The notes under the pieces: generated by a model
Seen by the model: the letters and a program-made list of their open reading frames with translations, nothing else
What the model was told of the DNA's origin: nothing
Database searches by the model: none
Position numbers and translations under genes: made by a program
Shown here: positions 1 through 6,165 of the stretch, piece after piece
Layout: every line of letters starts with the position of its first letter
Position numbering within the stretch: position 1 is the first letter of the stretch
Source: Cytophagales bacterium
Lineage (GTDB): Bacteria > Bacteroidota > Bacteroidia > Cytophagales > Spirosomataceae
NCBI GenBank assembly: GCA_028868395.1
Contig: JAGWUO010000064.1
Span: 1 to 6,934 of the forward strand
DNA: 6,934 nt
Direction of reading: 5' to 3'

Positions 1-47
1 AAAATCTGCTCATCGTTTTCCGAGAAGGAATCAAATGAGCAGATTTT
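1..47. repeat. Perfect 13-bp inverted repeat, possible bidirectional terminator
   Basis: Bases 1-13 (AAAATCTGCTCAT) are the exact reverse complement of bases 35-47. The 21-nt loop holds a smaller TTCC/GGAA stem at 18-21 and 27-30. The arm ends in four T on either strand, so it could stop transcription from both sides, as a back-up terminator for sucD and for a gene lying left of the window. The left arm starts at base 1, so the full stem may be longer than what is visible. The role as a terminator is inferred from position and shape only. Confidence 0.5.
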
Positions 48-69
48 AAAAAGAAAGGAATCATTCCTT
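48..69 (-). terminator. Intrinsic terminator of sucD
   Basis: Read on the minus strand, 15 bases after the sucD stop codon there is a 6-bp stem AAGGAA / TTCCTT with a TGA loop, followed directly by TCTTTTT. This is the stem-plus-U-tract form of a factor-independent terminator. The stem is short and only one third G+C, so efficiency may be modest. The larger inverted repeat at 1-47 lies immediately beyond it and may help. Confidence 0.6.
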
Positions 70-83
70 GAAATTAATTCAAA

Positions 84-962
84 TTATTTCGCAGCTAATG
101 CTTTGATCATTGTCTCGCCAATATCAGCAGGAGAGTAAACCACGTGAATTCCACACTCTTGCATGATCTTCATCTTCGCTTCTGCCGTATCGTCTGCACC
201 ACCGATGATCGCACCTGCGTGACCCATACGACGTCCTTTCGGAGCTGTTTGACCTGCGATGAAACCAACCACTGGCTTGCGATTACCATCAGCTTTAATC
301 CAACGAGCTGCTTCCGCTTCCATACCGCCACCAATCTCACCGATCATCACGATACCTTCTGTTTCTGGGTCGTTCATTAATAATTCAACCGCTTCTTTCG
401 TCGTTGTACCGATGATAGGGTCACCACCAATACCTATTGCCGTTGTTTGGCCTAAACCTGCTTTTGTTAATTGATCAACCGCTTCGTACGTTAAAGTTCC
501 TGATTTAGAAACGATACCTACGCGACCTTTTTGGAAGATAAAGCCAGGCATAATACCTACTTTACACTCATCAGCCGTCATAACGCCTGGGCAGTTAGGT
601 CCGATTAAACGCGTATCGTAGTTCGAGATATATTCTTTTGCCACGATCATATCTTTCGTAGGAATACCCTCCGTGATACAAATAATGACTTTAATTCCTG
701 CATCAGCCGCTTCCATGATCGCATCCGCAGCGAAAGCGGGTGGAACGAAAATGATCGATGTATCTGCTCCTGTAGAAGCCACCGCATCCGCTACTGTATT
801 GAAAATAGGGCGATCTAAGTGCTTAGCGCCACCCTTTCCTGGGGTAACTCCCCCTACCACTTGGGTTCCGTACGCGATCATTTGCTCCGCGTGAAAAGTT
901 CCCTCAGTTCCTGTGAAACCTTGAACAATAATTTTTGAATTCTTATTTACTAAAACACTCAT
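84..962 (-). CDS. sucD: Succinate--CoA ligase (ADP-forming) subunit alpha
   Basis: This is the alpha subunit of succinyl-CoA synthetase, which interconverts succinyl-CoA and succinate with substrate-level formation of ATP or GTP in the cytoplasmic TCA cycle. The protein has 292 residues, close to the 289 of the E. coli enzyme. The N-terminal CoA-binding Rossmann domain shows the GFTGTEG loop (15-21) and TPGKGG (40-45). The GPNCPG motif lies at 121-126, and the phosphorylated active-site histidine is H248 in the motif GHAGAI. No key residue is missing. The start at 962 gives the usual family N-terminus ([15 protein letters not shown]) and lies about 39 bp after a good -7 box. The beta subunit gene sucC is not adjacent, since the upstream neighbour is the divergent recN and terminators follow downstream. 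In Bacteroidota the two subunits are commonly unlinked, so this is not a sign of damage. Function is assigned with high certainty. Confidence 0.97.
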   Translation of the reverse strand: MSVLVNKNSKIIVQGFTGTEGTFHAEQMIAYGTQVVGGVTPGKGGAKHLDRPIFNTVADAVASTGADTSIIFVPPAFAADAIMEAADAGIKVIICITEGIPTKDMIVAKEYISNYDTRLIGPNCPGVMTADECKVGIMPGFIFQKGRVGIVSKSGTLTYEAVDQLTKAGLGQTTAIGIGGDPIIGTTTKEAVELLMNDPETEGIVMIGEIGGGMEAEAARWIKADGNRKPVVGFIAGQTAPKGRRMGHAGAIIGGADDTAEAKMKIMQECGIHVVYSPADIGETMIKALAAK

Positions 963-1000
963 TTCGTAGGGGTTATAATAACGTAGGCGAAAAATTTTTC

Positions 1001-1033
1001 CAAAGGTACAAAATATTGATAAAAATTATCAAA
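1001..1033 (-). promoter_or_regulatory. Bacteroidetes-type promoter of sucD
   Basis: On the minus strand, TACCTTTG (plus positions 1001-1008) matches the -7 consensus TAnnTTTG exactly. A TTTG (-33 box) lies at plus positions 1030-1033, leaving a 21-bp spacer, within the range accepted for the primary sigma factor of Bacteroidota. Transcription would start around position 995 and give a leader of roughly 33 nt before the sucD ATG. The boxes are seen in the sequence; activity is inferred. Confidence 0.65.
1016..1032. promoter_or_regulatory. Perfect 7-bp dyad overlapping the sucD -33 box, operator candidate
   Basis: TTGATAA (1016-1022), three A, and TTATCAA (1026-1032) form a perfect 17-bp dyad. 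It covers the spacer and most of the -33 box of the sucD promoter. A further copy of TTGATA lies at 1041-1046 in direct orientation. The position is where a repressor of sucD would bind. The sequence is very A+T-rich, so chance origin is a real possibility. No known regulator site is recognised. Confidence 0.35.
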
Positions 1034-1059
1034 ATCCTGATTGATAGACGAAATAAAAA

Positions 1060-1087
1060 TGTGAACAATTTTTTTTGCGTAAATTCG
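1060..1087 (+). promoter_or_regulatory. Weak candidate promoter of the recN operon
   Basis: TAAATTCG at 1080-1087 matches the -7 consensus TAnnTTTG at five of its six fixed positions, 18 bp before the recN ATG. The only -33-like element is TGTG at 1060-1063 with a 16-bp spacer, which is poor. It is listed because recN needs a promoter in this divergent region and nothing better is visible on the plus strand. Confidence 0.25.
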
Positions 1088-1105
1088 AACTTTGATGCCT
1101 TTCCT

Positions 1106-2767
1106 ATGTTGAAGCACCTTCATATCCAAAACTACTCGTTGATCGAACAGCTCGACCTGCATCTGACAGGTGGACTGACCGTGATTACGGGGGAAACGGG
1201 TGCTGGGAAATCTATCTTATTAGGAGCTATTTCCTTATTATTGGGCCAAAGAGCGGACATCAAAAGCCTCTTCGATTCCTCCAAAAAATGCATCATCGAG
1301 GGCCAATTTTCGCTCGTACATTTTCCTCATTTACAATCGGTATTCGAAGAAGAGGAAATTGATTTCGAAGAGCCCTGCCTCATTCGCAGAGAAATCAACC
1401 CACAAGGAAAATCTCGTAGTTTCGTCAATGATACACCGGTCACATTAGAAACGTTAAAACGAATAGGAAACGAACTAGTCGATATACACTCCCAGCAAGA
1501 TACGTGGTGGATGTCTCATCCTGATTTTACGCTGGATATGGTGGATGCTTACGCGCAAAATGAAGCCTTAAGAAAAACGTATTTTTCAGCATTTTCCGCC
1601 TGGTCATCTAGTGTTTCCACGCTACGTGCACTTGAACAAGAATCCACTAAAGGAACTCAGGAATTAGATTTCATCCAATTTCAATTTGATGAATTAAGCA
1701 AAGCCCACTTAAAAGAGGGCGAATACGAAGCCTTAGATACGGCCGTTCAAAAACTGCAAAACGCGGAACAAATCCAGGAAAAACTGGCCATTTTAGCGCA
1801 AGCGCTAAGCGTTTCAGAAATGTCAGCCTTGCATCAAAGTCGCATCGCTCTTCAACAAGCCACGGCTTTGAGTAAATGGGGTGAGAATTTTGCGGACTGG
1901 AAAACACGCATCGAATCCATCTGGATCGAGTTAAAAGATATAGGTGCAGAAGTGGAAGGTGAGGCCGAAGATTTCGTTTACGATCCTTTAGAATTAGAAC
2001 AAAAACAAAAGCGATTAGATTTACTGAATCGCTTATTGCAAAAATACCAAGTGTCCACTGTGACGGAATTAATGGGATTAGTCGAATCGCTTGATGTAAG
2101 ACTATCTCAGTATTCATCGATGGACACGTTGTTAGCGGAAGCTAAGGCGCGTGTGGAAGCCGATTTTGTCGTCGCCACTTCAGCCGCTGCTGATTTATCT
2201 TCGTCTCGCTCTGCGGTTTTAGATGCCATATCCACAGCACTTGTTGTTTCCTTACAATCTTTAGGCATTCCGAATGCGAATTTAGCCTGGGATATGACGG
2301 CCAAAGAGTTAGCAGCGAACGGCTCAGATAAAATCCAACTCCTTTTCTCAGCGAACAAAGGTTTAGCCCCTAAACCATTTAAGCAAATTGCTTCAGGGGG
2401 TGAGATGAGTCGATTGATGCTTTCGATTAAGCATTTATTAGCGAAGAAAAGAGCCTTGCCTACTTTAATTTTAGATGAGATTGACACGGGTGTTTCCGGT
2501 GAAATTGCCATCAAAATGGGCCAAATGCTCAGCCAAATGAGTCAAGGACATCAAATAATCGCCATCACCCACCTTCCCCAAATCGCAGCGGCGGGATCCA
2601 AACACTGGTTTGTCTACAAAGATCACGCGGGATCGAAAACTGTTTCGAACCTTCGCGAGTTAAGAGAAGAGGAACGCGTAGAAGAAATCGCCAAAATGAT
2701 CGGTGGACAACAAGGCTACAAAGATTTACTCGATAATGTTCGGAATTTAATCCAATCCCACGAATGA
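1106..2767 (+). CDS. recN: DNA repair protein RecN
   Basis: RecN is an SMC-like ATPase that acts early in recombinational repair of double-strand breaks, on the nucleoid in the cytoplasm. The 553 residues equal the length of E. coli RecN. The Walker A motif GETGAGKS is at 29-36. A Q-loop region DIHSQQD lies at 126-132, where many relatives have HSQH, so one usually conserved His is Gln here. A charged, helix-forming middle part spans about 150-390, as expected for the coiled coil. The ABC signature SGGEMSR is at 430-436, Walker B LILDEID at 454-460 (D457, E458), and the H-loop ITHLPQ with H489. The frame is open back to 935, but the ATG at 1106 gives the family N-terminus MLKHLHIQNYSLIEQ. The extension would be A+T-rich filler running into sucD. 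It is the first gene of an apparent three-gene operon. Its stop overlaps the next start (ATGA). Confidence 0.97.
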   Translation: MLKHLHIQNYSLIEQLDLHLTGGLTVITGETGAGKSILLGAISLLLGQRADIKSLFDSSKKCIIEGQFSLVHFPHLQSVFEEEEIDFEEPCLIRREINPQGKSRSFVNDTPVTLETLKRIGNELVDIHSQQDTWWMSHPDFTLDMVDAYAQNEALRKTYFSAFSAWSSSVSTLRALEQESTKGTQELDFIQFQFDELSKAHLKEGEYEALDTAVQKLQNAEQIQEKLAILAQALSVSEMSALHQSRIALQQATALSKWGENFADWKTRIESIWIELKDIGAEVEGEAEDFVYDPLELEQKQKRLDLLNRLLQKYQVSTVTELMGLVESLDVRLSQYSSMDTLLAEAKARVEADFVVATSAAADLSSSRSAVLDAISTALVVSLQSLGIPNANLAWDMTAKELAANGSDKIQLLFSANKGLAPKPFKQIASGGEMSRLMLSIKHLLAKKRALPTLILDEIDTGVSGEIAIKMGQMLSQMSQGHQIIAITHLPQIAAAGSKHWFVYKDHAGSKTVSNLRELREEERVEEIAKMIGGQQGYKDLLDNVRNLIQSHE

Positions 2768-3144
2768 AAAAATGGATCGTACTCAGCCTACTTTTTGTAG
2801 GCTGCTCTCAGGCAGAAGAAAAACTTAGCGAAGAATTACAAGCGAAAGTCCTCGGATTACACGATGTATTAATGCCCAAGACGGAACAAATCGTTTCCCT
2901 GAAATCAAAATTAGATAGCCTTTCAACTGGCGCAGATTCAACACATGTTCGCCAATTGATTCGTTCATTAGATAAAGCCGATCAGTCGATGATGGATTGG
3001 ATGCACCAGTTCTCCATCGATAGTTTGGGAGAAATGGATGTAAATACCAAAGTGATTTACCTGAAGAACCAATACTCCCAATTAACTGAACTTCAAAAAT
3101 TAACAGATTCCACTCTAGATGCGGCACAAAAATATCGTCCTTAG
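2764..3144 (+). CDS. Small helical lipoprotein, function unknown (HDxxMP / MMDWM family)
   Basis: The protein has 126 residues. A short signal peptide (1-13) ends in a relaxed lipobox FVGC, with C14 as the lipidated cysteine, so it should be membrane-anchored on the periplasmic side or in the outer membrane. The mature part looks all-helical. It carries two motifs, HDVLMP (33-38) and MMDWMHQF (76-83). These resemble a family of small Bacteroidota lipoproteins that databases sometimes mislabel as viral A-type inclusion protein; I recall this and cannot check it here. The start is fixed by the 4-bp ATGA overlap with the recN stop. The end overlaps the SCO gene by 26 bp, so all three genes are probably translated in a coupled way. 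Several Met and His residues (H33, M37, M76, M77, M80, H81) could bind copper(I), given the SCO neighbour. This is a hypothesis and no function is established. Confidence 0.9.
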   Translation: MKKWIVLSLLFVGCSQAEEKLSEELQAKVLGLHDVLMPKTEQIVSLKSKLDSLSTGADSTHVRQLIRSLDKADQSMMDWMHQFSIDSLGEMDVNTKVIYLKNQYSQLTELQKLTDSTLDAAQKYRP

Positions 3145-3733
3145 TATTGCTTTAGCTGTTGTGGTTTTCTCCTGTTCACAAGAGAAAAAATTACCATTCC
3201 TGGGCCCTAAAACAGTGAATGCAAAAGGAGACACGGTTTATCACCAAATACCTGCCTTTCAATTTCTAAATCAAGATTCGGTCCTGGTAACGGAGAAAGA
3301 CGTAGAAGGCAAAGTGTATGTGGCCGATTTTTTCTTCACCACTTGCCCTACCATTTGCCCTAAAATGAAAACGCAAATGTTGCGCATTTATGAGCGCTAT
3401 AAAGAGCGCGATGAGGTACGAATCCTATCTCACAGCATTGATCCGGATTTTGATAACACCTCCGTTCTCAAGGATTATGCTTCCCGATTGCACATAGAAG
3501 CCCCTAAATGGAATCTATTGACTGGAGATAAAGCTGCGATTTATAAACTTGGCCAAAAAAGTTATATGGTTTCCGCCCAGCAAGATCCAAATGAAGCAGG
3601 AGGTTTCGTCCACAGCGGCGCTTTCATCCTAGTTGATAAAAATAGACATGTTCGGGGCATTTACGATGGCACCGTAGAAACGGAGGTTAATCACTTGCTG
3701 GAGGATATGGAGGTGCTTTTAAAAGAACAGTAA
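3119..3733 (+). CDS. SCO family protein, copper/thiol chaperone for cytochrome oxidase (lipoprotein)
   Basis: SCO (SCO1/SenC/PrrC) proteins have a thioredoxin fold and deliver copper to, or reduce, the CuA site of cytochrome c oxidase on the outer face of the inner membrane. This protein has 204 residues with a lipoprotein signal ending at VFSC (C19). The copper-binding CPTIC motif is at 76-80 and the distal histidine at H165 in GGFVHSG, so all three ligands are present. The conserved segment SHSIDPDFD lies at 104-112. The start at 3119 overlaps the upstream lipoprotein gene by 26 bp. It is needed to include the signal peptide, and the next Met is only at residue 83, inside the fold. The last four codons and the stop lie inside the left arm of a strong hairpin. 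The cytochrome c gene that follows fits the respiratory role. The exact client oxidase is not visible. Confidence 0.93.
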   Translation: MRHKNIVLSIALAVVVFSCSQEKKLPFLGPKTVNAKGDTVYHQIPAFQFLNQDSVLVTEKDVEGKVYVADFFFTTCPTICPKMKTQMLRIYERYKERDEVRILSHSIDPDFDNTSVLKDYASRLHIEAPKWNLLTGDKAAIYKLGQKSYMVSAQQDPNEAGGFVHSGAFILVDKNRHVRGIYDGTVETEVNHLLEDMEVLLKEQ

Positions 3734-3765
3734 AATCCGTTTCGGATTTTACTGTTCTTTTAAAA
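3717..3765. terminator. 23-bp perfect hairpin that includes the end of the SCO gene
   Basis: Bases 3717-3739 are the exact reverse complement of 3743-3765, with a TTT loop. The core stem CAGTAAAATCCG (3728-3739) is followed after the loop by its complement and then by TTCTTTT (3755-3761), the form of an intrinsic terminator for the recN-lipoprotein-SCO operon. The left arm contains the last codons and TAA stop of the SCO gene. Because the structure is symmetric it could also stop minus-strand transcripts reading through from lptC. Confidence 0.8.
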
Positions 3766-3766
3766 T

Positions 3767-3831
3767 AGATTAGAGATTGTAGAGCATAGAGTAGAGAGTA
3801 TTTTTTATCTATTCTCTTTAATCTATAATCT
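3767..3831. repeat. Imperfect dyad with degenerate TAGAG units
   Basis: AGATTA (3767-3772) pairs with TAATCT (3826-3831), AGATT (3774-3778) with AATCT (3820-3824), and AGAGTAG (3788-3794) with CTA+CTCT (3809-3817, two-base bulge). The left half is built of drifting TAGAG-like units; the loop is a T-run (3801-3806). It follows the SCO terminator by one base and ends 13 bp before the cytochrome c ATG. It may be a decayed repeat element, a second terminator or a leader structure of the cytochrome mRNA. The sequence does not decide between these. Confidence 0.5.
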
Positions 3832-3844
3832 TAAATAGAAAAAT

Positions 3845-4219
3845 ATGAAACATTATATCCCTATCGCTCTCTCTGCTTTTTTCTTTTTCTCTTGCTCTAG
3901 CAAGGAAGAAATCACCCAACAACAGTATTCCGTGGAGGGAATGGCCCTGTATAAAGCGAATTGTGAGAATTGCCACCAAGCAGATGGAGGCGGTTTAAGG
4001 GATTTATACCCTTCGATTCAAAAAACAAATTTAAGTCCTGAGGCTTTGGCATGCTTATTGAAGAATGGCAAAAAAGGAAATGGTTTTATGCCGGCTAACC
4101 CTAAACTACAGGCTTTGGATATCGCGGAGCTTGTGACCTACATGCGCGAAAAATGGGGAGGCAAAAAACAAATCTATCCTGTAGATAGTGTCAAATTAGC
4201 CTTACAAAACTGCCCTTAA
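3845..4219 (+). CDS. Small lipoprotein c-type cytochrome (monoheme class I)
   Basis: The protein has 124 residues. A hydrophobic, Phe-rich signal (1-16) ends at FFSC with C17 as lipid-attachment cysteine, followed by SSKEE. The mature domain binds one heme c through C40-E-N-C43-H44, and M82 in GFMPAN is the likely sixth ligand. The order of elements (CxxCH, a YPSI segment at 55-58, a KNGKKG turn at 73-78, then the Met and a C-terminal helix) is that of a short cytochrome c. It probably shuttles electrons at the periplasmic membrane surface. Two more cysteines, C70 and C123, flank the heme domain and could form a disulfide. The gene lies downstream of the SCO gene but behind a strong terminator, so it is probably transcribed separately; no convincing promoter is seen in 3766-3844. 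There is no Shine-Dalgarno site; the ATG follows an A-rich stretch. Its stop overlaps that of lptC. Confidence 0.93.
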   Translation: MKHYIPIALSAFFFFSCSSKEEITQQQYSVEGMALYKANCENCHQADGGGLRDLYPSIQKTNLSPEALACLLKNGKKGNGFMPANPKLQALDIAELVTYMREKWGGKKQIYPVDSVKLALQNCP

Positions 4220-4758
4220 TTCGTAGGCATTCCTTCTACGGCCACTACCGAATTACGAACTTGACGCAAAGAATAAGAGGAAAAATCTTGCGCCGCATCT
4301 AGTCCTACCCCATTGACTAATTCTGTTCGTGTTCTCAATTGAACTGCCTTGTCAGTAAAGATTCTCTTTTCAACTGGCAACCAGTTGAATTCATCCGTCT
4401 TTAACGTTTCACCCTTTTCAATATTATGAATCACCACATGGCCGATGAGTTTGTAGGTATTTTTTTGGCGATAAAAATGGGCTGAATCGCCGCGAACCTC
4501 AGAGGTAATTTTACCTGTTTTATCATAAAACCAAAGCTTCATCTCCTTCGGGTAAATCCGATCTTCCGAGGCTAAGGTGAGCTGAGATTCTGTCACCATT
4601 CTAACTACTTTTCTGGCCGAATCAGAATACACCATATCGATACCATACAATTCCGATTTAGGTCCCGCATAGACTGCTTTCGAATCGTCCGCTTTTTCGC
4701 GACAAGAAAAAATAGTGCAAATTGCGAGGAGCAAAAAGAGGAAGCTCGAATTGCGCAT
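4216..4758 (-). CDS. lptC: LPS export ABC transporter periplasmic protein LptC (lipoprotein type)
   Basis: LptC takes lipopolysaccharide from the inner-membrane LptB2FG transporter and passes it along the periplasmic Lpt bridge to the outer membrane. The protein has 180 residues. Instead of the single N-terminal transmembrane helix of E. coli LptC it has a lipoprotein signal ending at IFSC (C19), as is usual in Bacteroidota. Residues about 40-150 form the beta-jellyroll repeats of the LptC/OstA type (for example DKTGKITSEVRGDSAHFY at 79-96 and the ETLKTDEFNWLP region). The typical GVGLDAAQDFSSY tail follows at about 150-163. It is 9 bp downstream of the outer-membrane barrel gene on the same strand, so the two are likely cotranscribed. 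Its TAA shares the palindrome TTAA (4216-4219) with the stop of the convergent cytochrome c gene, so lptC transcripts probably run antisense into that gene. Confidence 0.88.
   Translation of the reverse strand: MRNSSFLFLLLAICTIFSCREKADDSKAVYAGPKSELYGIDMVYSDSARKVVRMVTESQLTLASEDRIYPKEMKLWFYDKTGKITSEVRGDSAHFYRQKNTYKLIGHVVIHNIEKGETLKTDEFNWLPVEKRIFTDKAVQLRTRTELVNGVGLDAAQDFSSYSLRQVRNSVVAVEGMPTN
4217..4255. repeat. Gene-end dyad at the cytochrome c / lptC junction
   Basis: TAATTCGTAG (4217-4226) pairs with CTACCGAATTA (4245-4255) with one bulged C and an 18-nt loop. A competing smaller stem CGTAG/CTACG lies at 4222-4226 and 4236-4240. The dyad begins at the cytochrome c stop codon and lies inside the last lptC codons. 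No T-run follows on either strand, so it is at best a weak or factor-assisted terminator. Confidence 0.3.
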
Positions 4759-4767
4759 TGGAGAAAA

Positions 4768-6075
4768 TTAGTTGATTTTCTGCTTTTGGAACCATAAATC
4801 ACTAAAGGTCAGACCTAAAGTTAAACGGTGGTATTGTTCTTCCATTCCGTTATCTGTGATCAAACCACGACGGCCCACTTGGTAGGCAATATTCAAGAAG
4901 GAAAGATTGCGAAGTGGCAAGGCAACTCCAAAACTTAAATTCTTATCCACCGCATAATTTCCGTTTCCTAAAAAATCATAAGCAGTCTTCTCATACGAAG
5001 CACCCATACGATAGGTTGTACGCTTTATATAACTAGAAACGGATTCTATATCTGGTGTATATTCACCCCCCACGGAGACTTTATGCGAGGATGGTAACGT
5101 TGTTGTACGACCTAAATTATTGTTTACCTTACTCCAATCTGTATACGTATAATCAACACCAATCATCCATTTAGCTGGTTTTTCAATACTTAGTCCAAAA
5201 CGCTTCGCTACCGGAATTTGTTGAACAAACTTCGTCGACTTTTCTAATGTATCAGCATTAATTACGGTAATACCCGAAAGATCCATGGTTGCAAAACGTT
5301 TCACCTGTTTGGCATTAAGAGTAGAATTTAAATCCAACGTTGCCCCAGCATTCAAAAACAGTTCGTTTTTCAATTTAAGGCGATAGGCAAATCCTGCTTT
5401 AAATTGAAAGTCAGAATAAGATGTCAAATCCTCTAATTGAACTTTATAATATTGGCCATCCGACATATTTTGGGTCGCCACATTACGATTCACTTGGCCA
5501 AACAAATAATCCATTTGCAAACCGACATATAACTCTTTGAAAAGACGAACGCCATTTGAGATAGATACCTTACTCACACCCCCACTACCTTTATAGCTGT
5601 AAATCAAACTATCTACTCCTAATAAGTTGAGACGACGATAGGCTCTAGTTTCGTATTCTACAGCTGAATGCGGACGAATGCCCACAGAAACGGTCCAGCG
5701 ACTTGTAACAGGTAATGTTAAATTCAACGATTGGTAATTACCCCCAAAAACCTTCTGTTGCTGACGGTAATCTTGTAAAGTTTTGTATTCCGTATTAATC
5801 CCTACCTCTAGATTAGTCCATCGATTTCTCGCTAATAAAGCTGGATTGACAACATTTGTATAGATACCATTTGAATTAGAAACTCCGATGCCTCCCATCA
5901 TCATCTGGGTAACATTATTACCAGACTGAATTTCCCCCATACCTAAATATGAATAAGGCGAATTCAAAATCGTCTGTGCCCAAAGTGCAGGGCTAACCGA
6001 TAAAAACAATACGATTATTAGAGAACGAAGTGTTTTCGGAAGGGCTGTAGGCTGATTCAAAGAAATAAAATTCAT
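4768..6075 (-). CDS. Outer-membrane beta-barrel protein, OMPP1/FadL-like
   Basis: The protein has 435 residues. A signal peptide at about 1-33 has a basic segment (K14, R17), a hydrophobic core SLIIVLFLSVSPAL and a cleavage site LWA|Q. The mature N-terminus NSPYSYLGMGE, then MMMGGIGVS and NPALL, are features of a Bacteroidota barrel family often found near lptC. The rest alternates aromatic/hydrophobic and polar residues as in transmembrane beta-strands, and the C-terminus LTLGLTFSDLWFQKQKIN matches the last strand of such barrels. Transport of hydrophobic compounds is only a guess from FadL resemblance. The frame stays open to 6228, but the start at 6075 is chosen because it has the signal peptide and an upstream GGGAGGA, while the longer form would overlap the divergent channel gene. 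It is first in a two-gene unit with lptC, which suggests an envelope-biogenesis setting. Confidence 0.85.
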   Translation of the reverse strand: MNFISLNQPTALPKTLRSLIIVLFLSVSPALWAQTILNSPYSYLGMGEIQSGNNVTQMMMGGIGVSNSNGIYTNVVNPALLARNRWTNLEVGINTEYKTLQDYRQQQKVFGGNYQSLNLTLPVTSRWTVSVGIRPHSAVEYETRAYRRLNLLGVDSLIYSYKGSGGVSKVSISNGVRLFKELYVGLQMDYLFGQVNRNVATQNMSDGQYYKVQLEDLTSYSDFQFKAGFAYRLKLKNELFLNAGATLDLNSTLNAKQVKRFATMDLSGITVINADTLEKSTKFVQQIPVAKRFGLSIEKPAKWMIGVDYTYTDWSKVNNNLGRTTTLPSSHKVSVGGEYTPDIESVSSYIKRTTYRMGASYEKTAYDFLGNGNYAVDKNLSFGVALPLRNLSFLNIAYQVGRRGLITDNGMEEQYHRLTLGLTFSDLWFQKQKIN

Positions 6076-6085
6076 AAAATTAAAA

Positions 6086-6092
6086 TCCTCCC
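6086..6092 (-). promoter_or_regulatory. Shine-Dalgarno site deciding the barrel gene start
   Basis: On the minus strand GGGAGGA lies 10 bases before the ATG at 6075. It is the only strong Shine-Dalgarno sequence in front of a gene in this window and supports the shorter start. It also forms one arm of a small TCCC/GGGA stem (6089-6100, TTTT loop on the plus strand), which could partly mask it in the mRNA. Confidence 0.55.
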
Positions 6093-6128
6093 TTTTGGGA
6101 ATACTAGTGTGTAAAGGTCGTAATTTTA

Positions 6129-6161
6129 TTTCACATTCGACTAAGTTATTAGCTATATTTG
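6129..6161 (+). promoter_or_regulatory. Bacteroidetes-type promoter of the MscS-like gene
   Basis: TATATTTG at 6154-6161 matches the -7 consensus TAnnTTTG exactly. TTTC at 6129-6132 is a three-of-four match to the -33 box with a 21-bp spacer, the same spacing as seen for sucD. The predicted start is near 6167, leaving a leader of about 16 nt before the ATG at 6183. Confidence 0.5.
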
Positions 6162-6165
6162 AACT

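Noticed and set aside
1..38. Possible end of a plus-strand gene reading NLLIVFREGIK and stopping at 36-38
   Set aside because: Only eleven codons are visible, other frames are also open, and the stop falls inside the right arm of the inverted repeat. It cannot be supported without sequence to the left.
84..962. Missing sucC partner as evidence for a broken operon
   Set aside because: sucC and sucD are commonly unlinked in Bacteroidota, and sucD here has its own promoter, intact active site and terminator.
935..1105. N-terminal extension of RecN by 57 residues from an ATG at 935
   Set aside because: It overlaps the sucD coding start and the sucD promoter, its composition is Lys/Asn/Ile-rich filler, and the family N-terminus begins exactly at the ATG at 1106.
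1671..2514. Minus-strand open frames of 148 and 135 codons inside recN
   Set aside because: They lie opposite a well-conserved gene, have no recognisable domains and follow from its codon use.
3824..3829. TATAAT as an E. coli-type -10 box for the cytochrome c gene
   Set aside because: It is part of the imperfect dyad, lies only 15 bases from the ATG, has no matching upstream element, and this phylum uses a different -7 consensus.
3766..3844. Degenerate TAGAG units as a CRISPR array or true tandem repeat
   Set aside because: The units vary in length and sequence and have no spacers; the stretch is better described as an imperfect dyad.
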